Source: Bacteroidota bacterium
GTDB lineage: Bacteria; Bacteroidota; Bacteroidia; Bacteroidales; FEN-979
Reading direction: 5' to 3'
Length of the DNA stretch: 51,417 nt
Assembly: GCA_026391795.1 (NCBI GenBank)
Contig: JAPLDI010000041.1
Location: 1-51,417, forward strand
The translations under genes were made by a program, and so were the position numbers. How positions within the stretch are numbered: position 1 is the stretch's first letter; every line of letters starts with the position of its first letter. The notes under the pieces were generated by a model. That model was not told the origin of the DNA. It saw nothing but the letters and a program-made list of their open reading frames with translations, and did no database searches. Positions 16,999 through 25,400 of this stretch are shown here, one piece after another.

Positions 16999-17742
16999 AT
17001 GAAAACAAAAGACCTCATTTTTGCGATCCTCGCTTCAACACTTCTGATGATTTCCTTAGATACATTTTCGCAGGGCTGGTCGGTCGGTGCCCGCTTTGGA
17101 GGAGATTTTGCATCCCTCTCAAATTTTTCAAAAGAAAAATCCAGTATGGACCAGATTTACCCCAATACGGATTATACCCGAAAAATCCATCCCGGGTTCC
17201 AGGGCGGTTTTTTCGGGGCATATCTTTTCAATAAGTTCATCGGTATTCAGGCAGAAATGATTTTCGACAGCAAAGGAGAAACCGTTACCTACAACAGGAA
17301 GAATGCTGAAGGTGAAACTGGTAAGATTACAAACAACGGAACGATCAACTATTTCACGATTCCCATCCTTTTTAAGGGTTGTGCTGCAATAGGAAAATTC
17401 TTCTCAATCTATGGGATCCTGGGACCCTACGTTGGAATCGGGCTGGGCGGCAGAGGAAAAATTACCGGAAACGGTGAAGACAAAACAAGAAGTGTTGTAT
17501 TCACGAGTGAGACCGGCACCGATGACAATGTCCACGCACAAAGGATCGATGTGGGGCTCACCATCGGGGTTGAGCCCGGCTTCAAGGCAGGACCCGGTAT
17601 CATCCTTCTTGACCTGAGGTACAATTATGGATTTACGGATGTACAGAATCCCGGTGATCATAAAGGCGACAATTATTACCCCCGTTGCAACCGGTCATTC
17701 GGGATCTCAGCCGGGTATGTCTATGCATTTGGGAAAAAATAG
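16999..17742 (+). CDS. PorT-family outer-membrane beta-barrel protein
   Basis: 247 aa with signal peptide MKTKDLIFAILASTLLMISLDTFS and then the typical order of an outer-membrane beta-barrel domain: WSVGARFGGDFASLS, GFQGGFFGAYLFNKFIGIQAE, INYFTIPILFKGC, FFSIYGILGPYVGIGL, IDVGLTIGVEPGFKAGPGIILLDLRYNYGFTDV, and a C-terminal strand FGISAGYVYAFGKK. The NYFTIPILFK and LGPYVGIGL motifs are hallmarks of the porin-family/PorT barrel group in Bacteroidetes. Nothing in the neighbourhood identifies a partner. It is followed after 134 bp by an independently promoted oxidoreductase gene. Confidence 0.85.
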   Translation: MKTKDLIFAILASTLLMISLDTFSQGWSVGARFGGDFASLSNFSKEKSSMDQIYPNTDYTRKIHPGFQGGFFGAYLFNKFIGIQAEMIFDSKGETVTYNRKNAEGETGKITNNGTINYFTIPILFKGCAAIGKFFSIYGILGPYVGIGLGGRGKITGNGEDKTRSVVFTSETGTDDNVHAQRIDVGLTIGVEPGFKAGPGIILLDLRYNYGFTDVQNPGDHKGDNYYPRCNRSFGISAGYVYAFGKK

Positions 17743-17804
17743 CATTTTTCCCCCTGAATTTGCAACATCCTGTAAAATGATCTTAACGGCTGGAAAACTA
17801 TCTA

Positions 17805-17835
17805 TTGACAAAATCTGCCGGCAGGGCTAAATTTG
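17805..17835 (+). promoter_or_regulatory. Bacteroidetes-type promoter for the 17877 gene
   Basis: TTG at 17805-17807, 20-nt spacer, TAAATTTG at 17828-17835, matching TTG-N20-TAnnTTTG; the start codon is 41 bp downstream. Confidence 0.7.
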
Positions 17836-17876
17836 TGCAAAAGAAACTCAAGTGTAAAATCTAAAAATCAACAGAT

Positions 17877-18578
17877 ATGAAACTAGCAGTATTAGGAACC
17901 GGTATCGTGGGGCAGACACTATCAGGAAAACTTGCCGAACTGGGACATGAGGTTACGTTGGGAACACGCGACGTCGGGAAAGTCTTTGCGAACAAAGCCA
18001 CAGATCAATATGGCAGGGCTCCTTTCAGTGCATGGCACGACCACCACCAGGAGATTCACGTAGCCACATTTTCTGATGCAGCGGCATCCGCTGAGATCAT
18101 TGTAAATGCCACAAACGGGATGGCATCCATGAATGCCCTTGAGCATGCAGGGCATGCGAACATGAAGAATAAAATCCTGCTTGATGTATCCAATCCCCTT
18201 GACTTTTCACATGGAATGCCTCCTTCTTTGTGGGTCAGCAATACCAACTCACTGGGAGAACAGATCCAGCGGGCATTTCCTGACACAAAAGTGGTAAAGA
18301 GTCTGAATACCGTAAATGCCGGTCTTATGGTCTCCCCTTCTCTCGTCCCGGGAGATCATAATCTCTTCCTGAGCGGGAATGATGCTTCATCGAAACAGAA
18401 AGTCAGGGAATTGCTGGTCAGTTTCGGATGGAAAGATAAAAATATCATCGACCTTGGCGATATCACAACCGCCCGCGGAACAGAGCAGTTGCTTCCCCTG
18501 TGGGTCAGGTTGATGGGAACGCTGCAACATCCCTATTTTAATTTCCACATTGTTGTGGGCAACCCGCCCAAAGGGTAA
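17877..18578 (+). CDS. NADPH-binding oxidoreductase of the F420-reductase-like (Fno/NADP oxidoreductase) family
   Basis: 233 aa. The N-terminus MKLAVLGTGIVGQTLSGKLAELGHEVTLGTRD is a Rossmann GxGxxG fold with a following TRD that fits NADP(H) preference. Middle motifs ILLDVSNPLDFSHGMPPSL and VVKSLNTVNAGLMV are typical of the NADP oxidoreductase, coenzyme F420-dependent-like family. Non-methanogen members of this family often act without F420, so the true substrate is unknown. A good promoter and a strong terminator bracket it, so it is monocistronic. Confidence 0.8.
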   Translation: MKLAVLGTGIVGQTLSGKLAELGHEVTLGTRDVGKVFANKATDQYGRAPFSAWHDHHQEIHVATFSDAAASAEIIVNATNGMASMNALEHAGHANMKNKILLDVSNPLDFSHGMPPSLWVSNTNSLGEQIQRAFPDTKVVKSLNTVNAGLMVSPSLVPGDHNLFLSGNDASSKQKVRELLVSFGWKDKNIIDLGDITTARGTEQLLPLWVRLMGTLQHPYFNFHIVVGNPPKG

Positions 18579-18604
18579 CCGGATGCGGATATCCAGATTA
18601 AGGA

Positions 18605-18639
18605 GCAGTCTGAACAACACCATTCAGGCTGCTTTTTTT
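18605..18639 (+). terminator. Rho-independent terminator
   Basis: Stem GCAGTCTGAA (18605-18614) with TTCAGGCTGC (18623-18632), 8-nt loop, followed by seven T. It ends the + strand oxidoreductase transcript; the converging exopolysaccharide operon stops at 18651. Confidence 0.9.
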
Positions 18640-18650
18640 ATCCTCATCGT

Positions 18651-20342
18651 CTATTTCACTTTTACAAACTTTCCGGAAATGGCTTCCCTTCCTGCCCGCA
18701 ACGTAAAAAGACAAATACCTTCCGGGTAATCCCCTATGTCCAGGTCAACGATGTGGGTTCCGGGATTCATGCCGTCTTCCTCGAAATGATGAATCTGGGC
18801 TCCGTCATAATTGTAGATATCCAGAAATACATCGCAGGTACTGTCAACAGTATAGCTCAGTGAAACTTTTGAATAAGCAGGGTTCGGAAATGGCAGCCGG
18901 TCGATCCTTAACGAACTCTTCTTCTCCATCGAAAAAGCCGTATCATTCAGTTGCAGAATATCAGCTGAATTCTTATTCTGGGTTGCGTACTTTGGGTTGA
19001 ACTCATTGATGCCGATATCAAATGTATTGCCAAACGGCCTGGGGTGACAAAAATAATCATACGTGATTCCCTTGTTGTCAGAATAACCTGCGTCGATCAA
19101 TGGAGATGTTTTAAGCAGCGCATAGGTGGTATCCGCAAAGCCTGCGCCGCTGGAACTCATTGCCTGGTAATTGTTCTTTATGAGTACTTCACAGGATGGG
19201 CTCGATATCACGATGTACCCGTTGCTTCCTGCTCCGGGGCTGATGATGGCATTGGAGGCGATGAGGTTATTCTTGCTTTTAATACTTGCAAATCTTATCC
19301 CGTTCGTTTTGGGGTTGATGATATCATTGAAAAGAATGGAAAATGAGTTTCCCGATACAGTAGAAACGTCATTCGTGTAGATCCCGTATTTCATCTTGCT
19401 GGGATCATTGGGGCAATAAGCCCGGCCAGCATCAACAATAACATTGTTGTAAATCTTGTAGTTTCCGATTCCCAGGTTTTCAATGCCATCTCCCTTCCCC
19501 TTGTAGATATAATTGTTGTAACAATCACAACCCGATCCCCCGCCAATAAGGATACCTGACATCTGCCAGTCTTGTCCGGCCTGGCTGTCATACATCACAA
19601 GGTTATTGAAAATCGAGCAGTTCTTGGTTGCCGAGCCTACCTGGATCCCATCCCAGCCGGTATACTTGACAATGTTGTTATAAATTTTAACACCTTCAAG
19701 GACATGCGGATAAACCAGCGTGTCTTTACCGTTACAACGAAGAGTTTCTCCCGAGTAAAAACTGCTTCCGATGTACATACCCTCATCCCCGACATTTGAA
19801 ATAAAATTATCGTGAAGAATGGTATTGTATTGGGTGAATTTGCCCCGGGTTGAAGTATAGGAACAATCCGGATCGGTTTTCGCATAAATACCGGCAATCG
19901 GACAATTCGCGATGGAGATATGATCGATTTCCACATCTGACGAGAGTTCACCGATACTCAGTCCCGCCCCGCCGGTGACTCGCTGAATCATGAATCCATA
20001 GAAAAATCTTGTATCGCCTATACCAGCAAACCTGATGTAGCGGCAATTGGCAATCTTTATACCGTAATAGAACGTCGTATTAATGGTCACCATCCCGTTC
20101 AGGTTGACGAAGACAATGGGAAGTCTGGGAGTTCCATGGAAATTTTTCAGCTGAATGTACTGTTTGCTACCGCCCCTGAAGAAGAGTGTGTCGCCTCCAA
20201 CCAGTTTGTTGTAAGGACTGGCATTTGCATCGATATAGCAAGTACCAGGTTCGACGATGATCCTGTTCTGAGCCTCCGTCTCCCTGGTTCCAAAGACCCA
20301 GATTATGAGAAATGCGATCAGAAAGTTATGAATTTTGTACAT
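18651..20342 (-). CDS. T9SS-exported right-handed parallel beta-helix protein
   Basis: 563 aa. Signal peptide MYKIHNFLIAFLIIWVFGTRETEAQ; then a right-handed parallel beta-helix built of N-rich rungs such as GVKIYNNIVKYTGWDGIQVG, CSIFNNLVMYDS, CDCYNNYIYKGKGDGIENLG and YKIYNNVIVDAG, the fold of polysaccharide lyases, epimerases and related carbohydrate-active proteins. The last 80 residues (LPFPNPAYSKVSLSY ... VFLDIYNYDGAQIHHF ... GKFVKVK) form a T9SS type A sorting domain. It is the last gene of the exopolysaccharide/NRPS operon, 46 bp after the glycosyltransferase. Its position suggests that it acts on or binds the secreted polymer at the surface; I cannot identify catalytic residues by eye. 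Confidence 0.85.
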   Translation of the reverse strand: MYKIHNFLIAFLIIWVFGTRETEAQNRIIVEPGTCYIDANASPYNKLVGGDTLFFRGGSKQYIQLKNFHGTPRLPIVFVNLNGMVTINTTFYYGIKIANCRYIRFAGIGDTRFFYGFMIQRVTGGAGLSIGELSSDVEIDHISIANCPIAGIYAKTDPDCSYTSTRGKFTQYNTILHDNFISNVGDEGMYIGSSFYSGETLRCNGKDTLVYPHVLEGVKIYNNIVKYTGWDGIQVGSATKNCSIFNNLVMYDSQAGQDWQMSGILIGGGSGCDCYNNYIYKGKGDGIENLGIGNYKIYNNVIVDAGRAYCPNDPSKMKYGIYTNDVSTVSGNSFSILFNDIINPKTNGIRFASIKSKNNLIASNAIISPGAGSNGYIVISSPSCEVLIKNNYQAMSSSGAGFADTTYALLKTSPLIDAGYSDNKGITYDYFCHPRPFGNTFDIGINEFNPKYATQNKNSADILQLNDTAFSMEKKSSLRIDRLPFPNPAYSKVSLSYTVDSTCDVFLDIYNYDGAQIHHFEEDGMNPGTHIVDLDIGDYPEGICLFTLRAGREAISGKFVKVK

Positions 20343-20388
20343 CTTATTATTTCAATTTGAACATTTGATGATTCCGAAAATTGATTGG

Positions 20389-21624
20389 TTATTTACTGGA
20401 TCCTACCGGTAACCCGTGCATCGTATGCCGGTTACCCATTACCACCTCCATTGCCCTGTAAATCTCTTTCACATTGTTCTCCCACGAATGGTCCCGGGCA
20501 AAAACCTCCCGGAGCTTTTCCCGTTCCGGTGTATTTTCATCAATTGCTCTTTTAATACAGTCGACGAACTCCTCCCTGGTTGTTGCAAGGTAGGTATGTC
20601 CAGCGAAAACCGACATTGCATCTGTCTTCAAAGCTACAACCGGTTTTCCCAGAGCAAGGTATTCATCAATCTTCCTCGGATAGTTACCGATGGTCAGCTC
20701 ATTTAATTTCTGTGGATTGATGGCGACATTAAAACAGTTTACATATTCAGGGAGTTGTTCCGGACTTTTATTTCCAAGGAAATAAACATTTTTCATGGTA
20801 TGCAGGTCACTTTCCCTGAAGGCTTTATCCTCAGGACCGATCAGGACGATGCTCCACTGTGGATTTTCAAGAGCCAGGTAGCGGATGATTCCCAGATCGA
20901 GGCGAAGAGTAAAAAGTGCCCCCGTATATCCGATTACCGGCGAAGGAATGGATGCCATATCCGAAGGAACAGTTGAGATCGTGCGCCTGTCATAGATGGA
21001 GAGGTCGCATCCCTGCCCGACATACCGGCTGCCCGGATTGTATTGACTGGCGAGGTTAGCCAGGTAGGTGGAATTTGATACCACCAGGTCCGATTTCCTC
21101 ATAAGCGCGGGTTCTATTCTTTTCCCGTGGCGCTTCCAGAAATCTATTGCCAGAAGGTTATCCCGTGAATAATAAACGTCCAATGCAGGGCGGATCATCT
21201 CCTTGAGATAAAAACCGCGGAACATATTGCTGTCATTGAAAAGAATGGGGTTCGTAAACCCCAGCCGGTCAATAGCCGACTGAATCTGCCGTGCAAACCG
21301 ACGGTTGTTGATTTTGTTACCCAGGTCGAACAGCCAGTTCCAGGGAATCCTGCTGATCGATTCAAGCAACGTACGTGGGTTTATCGTCCACAGGTTATCT
21401 CTGACCTGCACAAGGTCATCCGTTCTGCCCTTCAATACATCCATCCGCTTCCTGACCCGGGGGTCTTTTCGCCCCCTGAGCAGTGTTGCACGGTCAAGTG
21501 GCGAATTGACATAAAGCACACGGTTATCCCGCGCAAATTCGAGGGCAATATTCTTGCAGTTGCTGCCGATCTCAATATCCCACGGCTGTAAACTGGTTAC
21601 GATGATGTCCCTCCCCTTGATCAT
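20389..21624 (-). CDS. Glycosyltransferase, GT-B fold, TuaH-like
   Basis: 411 aa. The N-terminal half (DIIVTSLQPWDIEIGSNCKN, NRVLYVNSPLDRATLL, ILFNDSNMFRGFYLKEM, YYSRDNLLAIDFWKRHG) resembles TuaH-type glycosyltransferases that work without an obvious MGT signal. The C-terminal half has the nucleotide-sugar-binding region of GT4-like enzymes: YTGALFTLRLDLGII, WSIVLIGPEDKAF, VYFLGNKSPEQLPEYVNCFNVAINP and PRKIDEYLALGKPVVAL. It would add a sugar to the lipid-linked intermediate in the cytoplasm. The start codon overlaps the PPTase stop by 4 bp (ATGA), so translation is coupled. It is the only glycosyltransferase in the operon besides the initiating sugar transferase, implying a very short repeat unit or help from elsewhere. 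Confidence 0.85.
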   Translation of the reverse strand: MIKGRDIIVTSLQPWDIEIGSNCKNIALEFARDNRVLYVNSPLDRATLLRGRKDPRVRKRMDVLKGRTDDLVQVRDNLWTINPRTLLESISRIPWNWLFDLGNKINNRRFARQIQSAIDRLGFTNPILFNDSNMFRGFYLKEMIRPALDVYYSRDNLLAIDFWKRHGKRIEPALMRKSDLVVSNSTYLANLASQYNPGSRYVGQGCDLSIYDRRTISTVPSDMASIPSPVIGYTGALFTLRLDLGIIRYLALENPQWSIVLIGPEDKAFRESDLHTMKNVYFLGNKSPEQLPEYVNCFNVAINPQKLNELTIGNYPRKIDEYLALGKPVVALKTDAMSVFAGHTYLATTREEFVDCIKRAIDENTPEREKLREVFARDHSWENNVKEIYRAMEVVMGNRHTMHGLPVGSSK

Positions 21625-22412
21625 GCTTCGGTTATTGGGTATCGGTTCAGGTTCGCCCCGGGAATAAATCCTATTACAGGGTATGACTCTGTGCTTAATG
21701 CAAGGGTTATTCTGTATTCATCCTCAAACAGAGCCGACCGGAACAAAAAGTTCCTTCCTTCCGATTCTCCCGGATGAATAGCATTCATGCTTATTTTTTC
21801 TTCCAGGACCTCAACGGATAAATTTTCAGTAATCCCTTCGCCAACCGCCTTAAGGAAAGCTTCTTTCCGTGTCCAGATTTCAAAGAACCGTTCCCGTGCT
21901 TTCTTTCCTGACTGGTCGATATAATTTCCTTCTTCTTTTGTAAAAAACCGCCTTACAAGCGATTCATATTCAAATTCAGGGTCCACTTTTTCGACATCTG
22001 CGCCGATCTCATTTGCCGGGTCGAATACAAGGAGAGAAACTCCGGAACTATGCGAAAGGTTGAAAAACAGTTGCCGCGAATACCCGGTCACATAAGGTTT
22101 GCCCAACGATGTGTACCGGATCCTGACAGCTTCGGGTAAGACGCCAAAATAGATACCCAGGATCCACCTGAGCAATCCATGAACGGCAATATAACTGTCC
22201 CTGTCATGGGAAAAACGGAACCGACCGCTTTTTGCAGTTTCTTCTTCCGTAAGGAATCTTCCGAACCGCACCAGATCTTCCGGATGAACATCCTGCATCT
22301 TAAGAATGACCATGAAAGGTGAATTCAATTCACCGAAGGAATCAATCCATGATCCCTTTAAAAAGATCTCAGGAAAAACGGCTGACTGCAGATTATCGCT
22401 GATTCCATTCAT
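21621..22412 (-). CDS. 4'-phosphopantetheinyl transferase (Sfp type)
   Basis: 263 aa, slightly longer than Sfp. The family motifs are present in order: GKPYV and LFFNLSHSSG (substrate/CoA region), IGADVEKVD (Mg-binding GxDxE) and FEIWTRKEAFLKAVGEG (WxxKExxxK). It transfers the phosphopantetheine arm from CoA to the serine of carrier domains, and here would activate the three PCP domains of the two adjacent NRPSs. Its ATG overlaps the NRPS stop codon by 4 bp and its stop overlaps the next ATG by 4 bp, so it is made with them. The N-terminal 25 residues are not conserved with Sfp. Confidence 0.93.
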   Translation of the reverse strand: MNGISDNLQSAVFPEIFLKGSWIDSFGELNSPFMVILKMQDVHPEDLVRFGRFLTEEETAKSGRFRFSHDRDSYIAVHGLLRWILGIYFGVLPEAVRIRYTSLGKPYVTGYSRQLFFNLSHSSGVSLLVFDPANEIGADVEKVDPEFEYESLVRRFFTKEEGNYIDQSGKKARERFFEIWTRKEAFLKAVGEGITENLSVEVLEEKISMNAIHPGESEGRNFLFRSALFEDEYRITLALSTESYPVIGFIPGANLNRYPITEA

Positions 22413-25400
22413 GACTGGATCCTTGTTTCATCGATGCTTCTCTGGAGGATGGATGCAAAGTGTTTATCGTTTGGAGGTGCGAAAGTGCTTGAGTGTTCGC
22501 CGGGGATTTCATGGATAACGACACCGCCCGATGCATACTTATCCCACCCGTAGTTGACAGGATCAACAATGTAAAAGGTCTGGTGTGCTGCTTTGAAGAG
22601 ATCTACCCGGCCTTCGTAGGGTTTCAGGATATACATTCTTCCTGCGCGAAGATTTGCCCTGTGAACTTTATGAAGGTATTCTGGTAGTTCACGCTGCTCT
22701 CCCTTTGAAACCCTGTCATCCTTACTTACTTTGATATCGATTCCCCTCACCTTCTTTGAAAGTCCGCGCCACCTGCGCCTGAATTTCGAAAATTTCGATT
22801 CTCCGGAAGCTTTAAAGAAGTAGGCGATGTTCCAGAAAAGGTAATTCACCAGGTACCTGCTTCTTGACACGATCTGTCCCCTAAGCGGCAAGCGGCGTAC
22901 AGAACCTTCAGCCACGGTATCCAGCAAACCGATAAAGTTCACATCCTTGCCCATTTCCTTAAGTTGCCTGCCCATCTCAAAGGCAATGATTCCTCCCAGT
23001 GAATAACCGGCAAGCCTGTAAGGGCCCTGAGGATCCACGGTCAGAATCTCTGAAATATAATAAGCGGCAATCTCCTCAATTGTTTTCAGCGGCTGGTCAA
23101 TTCCGTTAAGCCCTTTTGCCTGAAGTCCGTAAACCGGTTGTTCAGGATCAAGATGATTTATAACGGTGGTATAGAGCAGAACATTCAATCCCAGTCCGTG
23201 AACCAGGAAAAGCGGTTTCTTTGAACCGCCCTGGCGGAGGGTTACGAGGGATCTCCACTTATCGGGAGTAATGCCATCTTCAATCACTTTTGCCAGGCTT
23301 TGAATATTGGTTTGATCGAACAGGGTTGCCAGCGGCAGGCGGATTCCAAATTCCTTCTCAATCTGGATGATCATGGTGACTGCAATCATCGAATGTCCGC
23401 CGATCTCAAAGAAATCATCCCGGATCCCGATCCTTTCAATTTTAAGGATGGAAGACCAGATGGTAACAAGTTTCTTTTCCGTCAACGTTTTGGGTTCGAC
23501 ATATTCTTTTGAAACGGCGGAAGAAAAGTTAGCAGGTTCAGGCAATGCTTTTCTGTCAACCTTATTGTTGGCCGTCAGCGGAAGTTTTTCCATGGTAACA
23601 ATCGCGGCGGGAACCATATAATCAGGGAGTTTTTCCTTGAGGTGAAGCCGGAGACCGGCCTCATCCAATAGTGTAAAGTTATCCGTCACACAATAGGCCA
23701 CCAGTATTTTTTCTCCCTGAATATCTTCCCTGACAACGACGACATTCTCTTTGATGCCACGATACTGTGCGATGGCCGACTCGATCTCGCCAAGTTCAAT
23801 CCGGAAACCCCTGATCTTAACCTGCGAATCGGCCCGTTCCAGGTATAACAGGGTTCCATCGGCGAAATATTTGACCAGGTCCCCGGTTTTATAGATTCTG
23901 GATTCCGGTTTCCTGTCAAAAAGGTCAGGAATGAAACGTTGCCCTGTCATCTCCGGAAGATTAAGGTACCCGGTTGAAACACCATCCCCCCCGATATAGA
24001 GCTCACCTGTGACGCCCACAGGGACAGGAACCAGTTTTGAATTCAAAACATAAACCCTGGTATTGTCGAGAGGTCGGCCAATGGGAACGTAGCCATCTCC
24101 ATTGCAATCCTGCTGACCGATCTTTTTGACAACGGAATAGATCGTTGTTTCCGTGGGGCCATATCCGTTCCAAACTTCCTTGCAACGTGTGAGAAGTTGG
24201 CTGGCAAGTTCCTGTGAAAAAGCTTCTCCACCGCAGATCAGCTTCAGGTCTTGCTTCCCTTTCCATCCGCTGAGCACCAACATCTTGAAAGTCACGGGTG
24301 TGGCCTGGAACAAGGTGGCACCCGATTCTTCAATTTTCTCCTTGAGCAATTCGACATTCAGTGCAGCAGATTCTGTTGCAATCACCAGTCGGGCACCGGC
24401 GAAAAGAGGAAGGTACATCTCCAGCTCTGCAATATCAAAGGAAATTGTTGTTTCAGCCAGGAGTATATCTTCAGCGGTGACCTTCAGCAGTTTGCCCATT
24501 GAACAAACCAGGTTGATGACCGAATGATGTTTGATCTGAACACCTTTGGGTTTCCCGGTGGATCCGGAAGTATACAGAAGGTAGGCAGTGTTTTGCGCGT
24601 TACCGTATGTCAGATTCCCGGAAGGCTCCCCGGAATAGACTTCTCTGTTTTCAAGAAAGATGATTGTGGATTCTGTTTCCGGAAGACTTCCCGCCAGGGA
24701 TGATTCAGACAAAACAAGAGCTGGTTTTGCATCCTCAAGGATAAGCGACAGCCGTGCCTTCGGATAGATGGGATCCAGCGGCAGATAGGTTGCTCCCGTC
24801 TTCGAAATAGCCAATAATCCGGCCAGAAGGTCAATGCTTCTGCGCATACATATTGCAACGACCGTTCCTTCCTTCGCTCCTTGTCTCAAAAGGTAATTGG
24901 CCAGGCGGTTCGCCATTGCATTCAAATCCCGATAGGTCAGTTCTTCATTTTCAAAGACGACAGCAATGGAATCGGGTGTTTTGCGGACCTGATCCTCGAA
25001 AAGTTCATGAATGCACTTACCGGCAGGATAATCCATACGGGTATTGTTCCATTCCTCGAGCATCAGCCTGTTCTCCGGGTTTGTCAGCAGGGGGACCGAC
25101 CTTGTATCCAGGTTTTCATTTTCCGTCACTGCCCCCAGAAGAGTCAGATAGTGACCTGCCATACGTGCAATCGTTTCTTCCCTGAACAGGTTGGTATTGT
25201 ATTCAAAAACACAATTCAGTCCGTTTTCCTCATCATTCACCGTTAAAGTGAGATCGACCTGCGAGGAGATCCTTTCGCCCCTGAGCAAGGTCATCACCGA
25301 TCCCGGCAATTGAAACTCAGTAGGAAATCCGGCCAGGTAATTGAAAATTACCTGGAAAACCGGGTTATTGTTCATGGACCGTTTCACTTTCAGCTCGTCA

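Noticed and set aside
17877-18578. True F420-dependent NADP reductase
   Set aside because: The fold matches, but nothing else in the window points to F420 metabolism; only the superfamily is supported.
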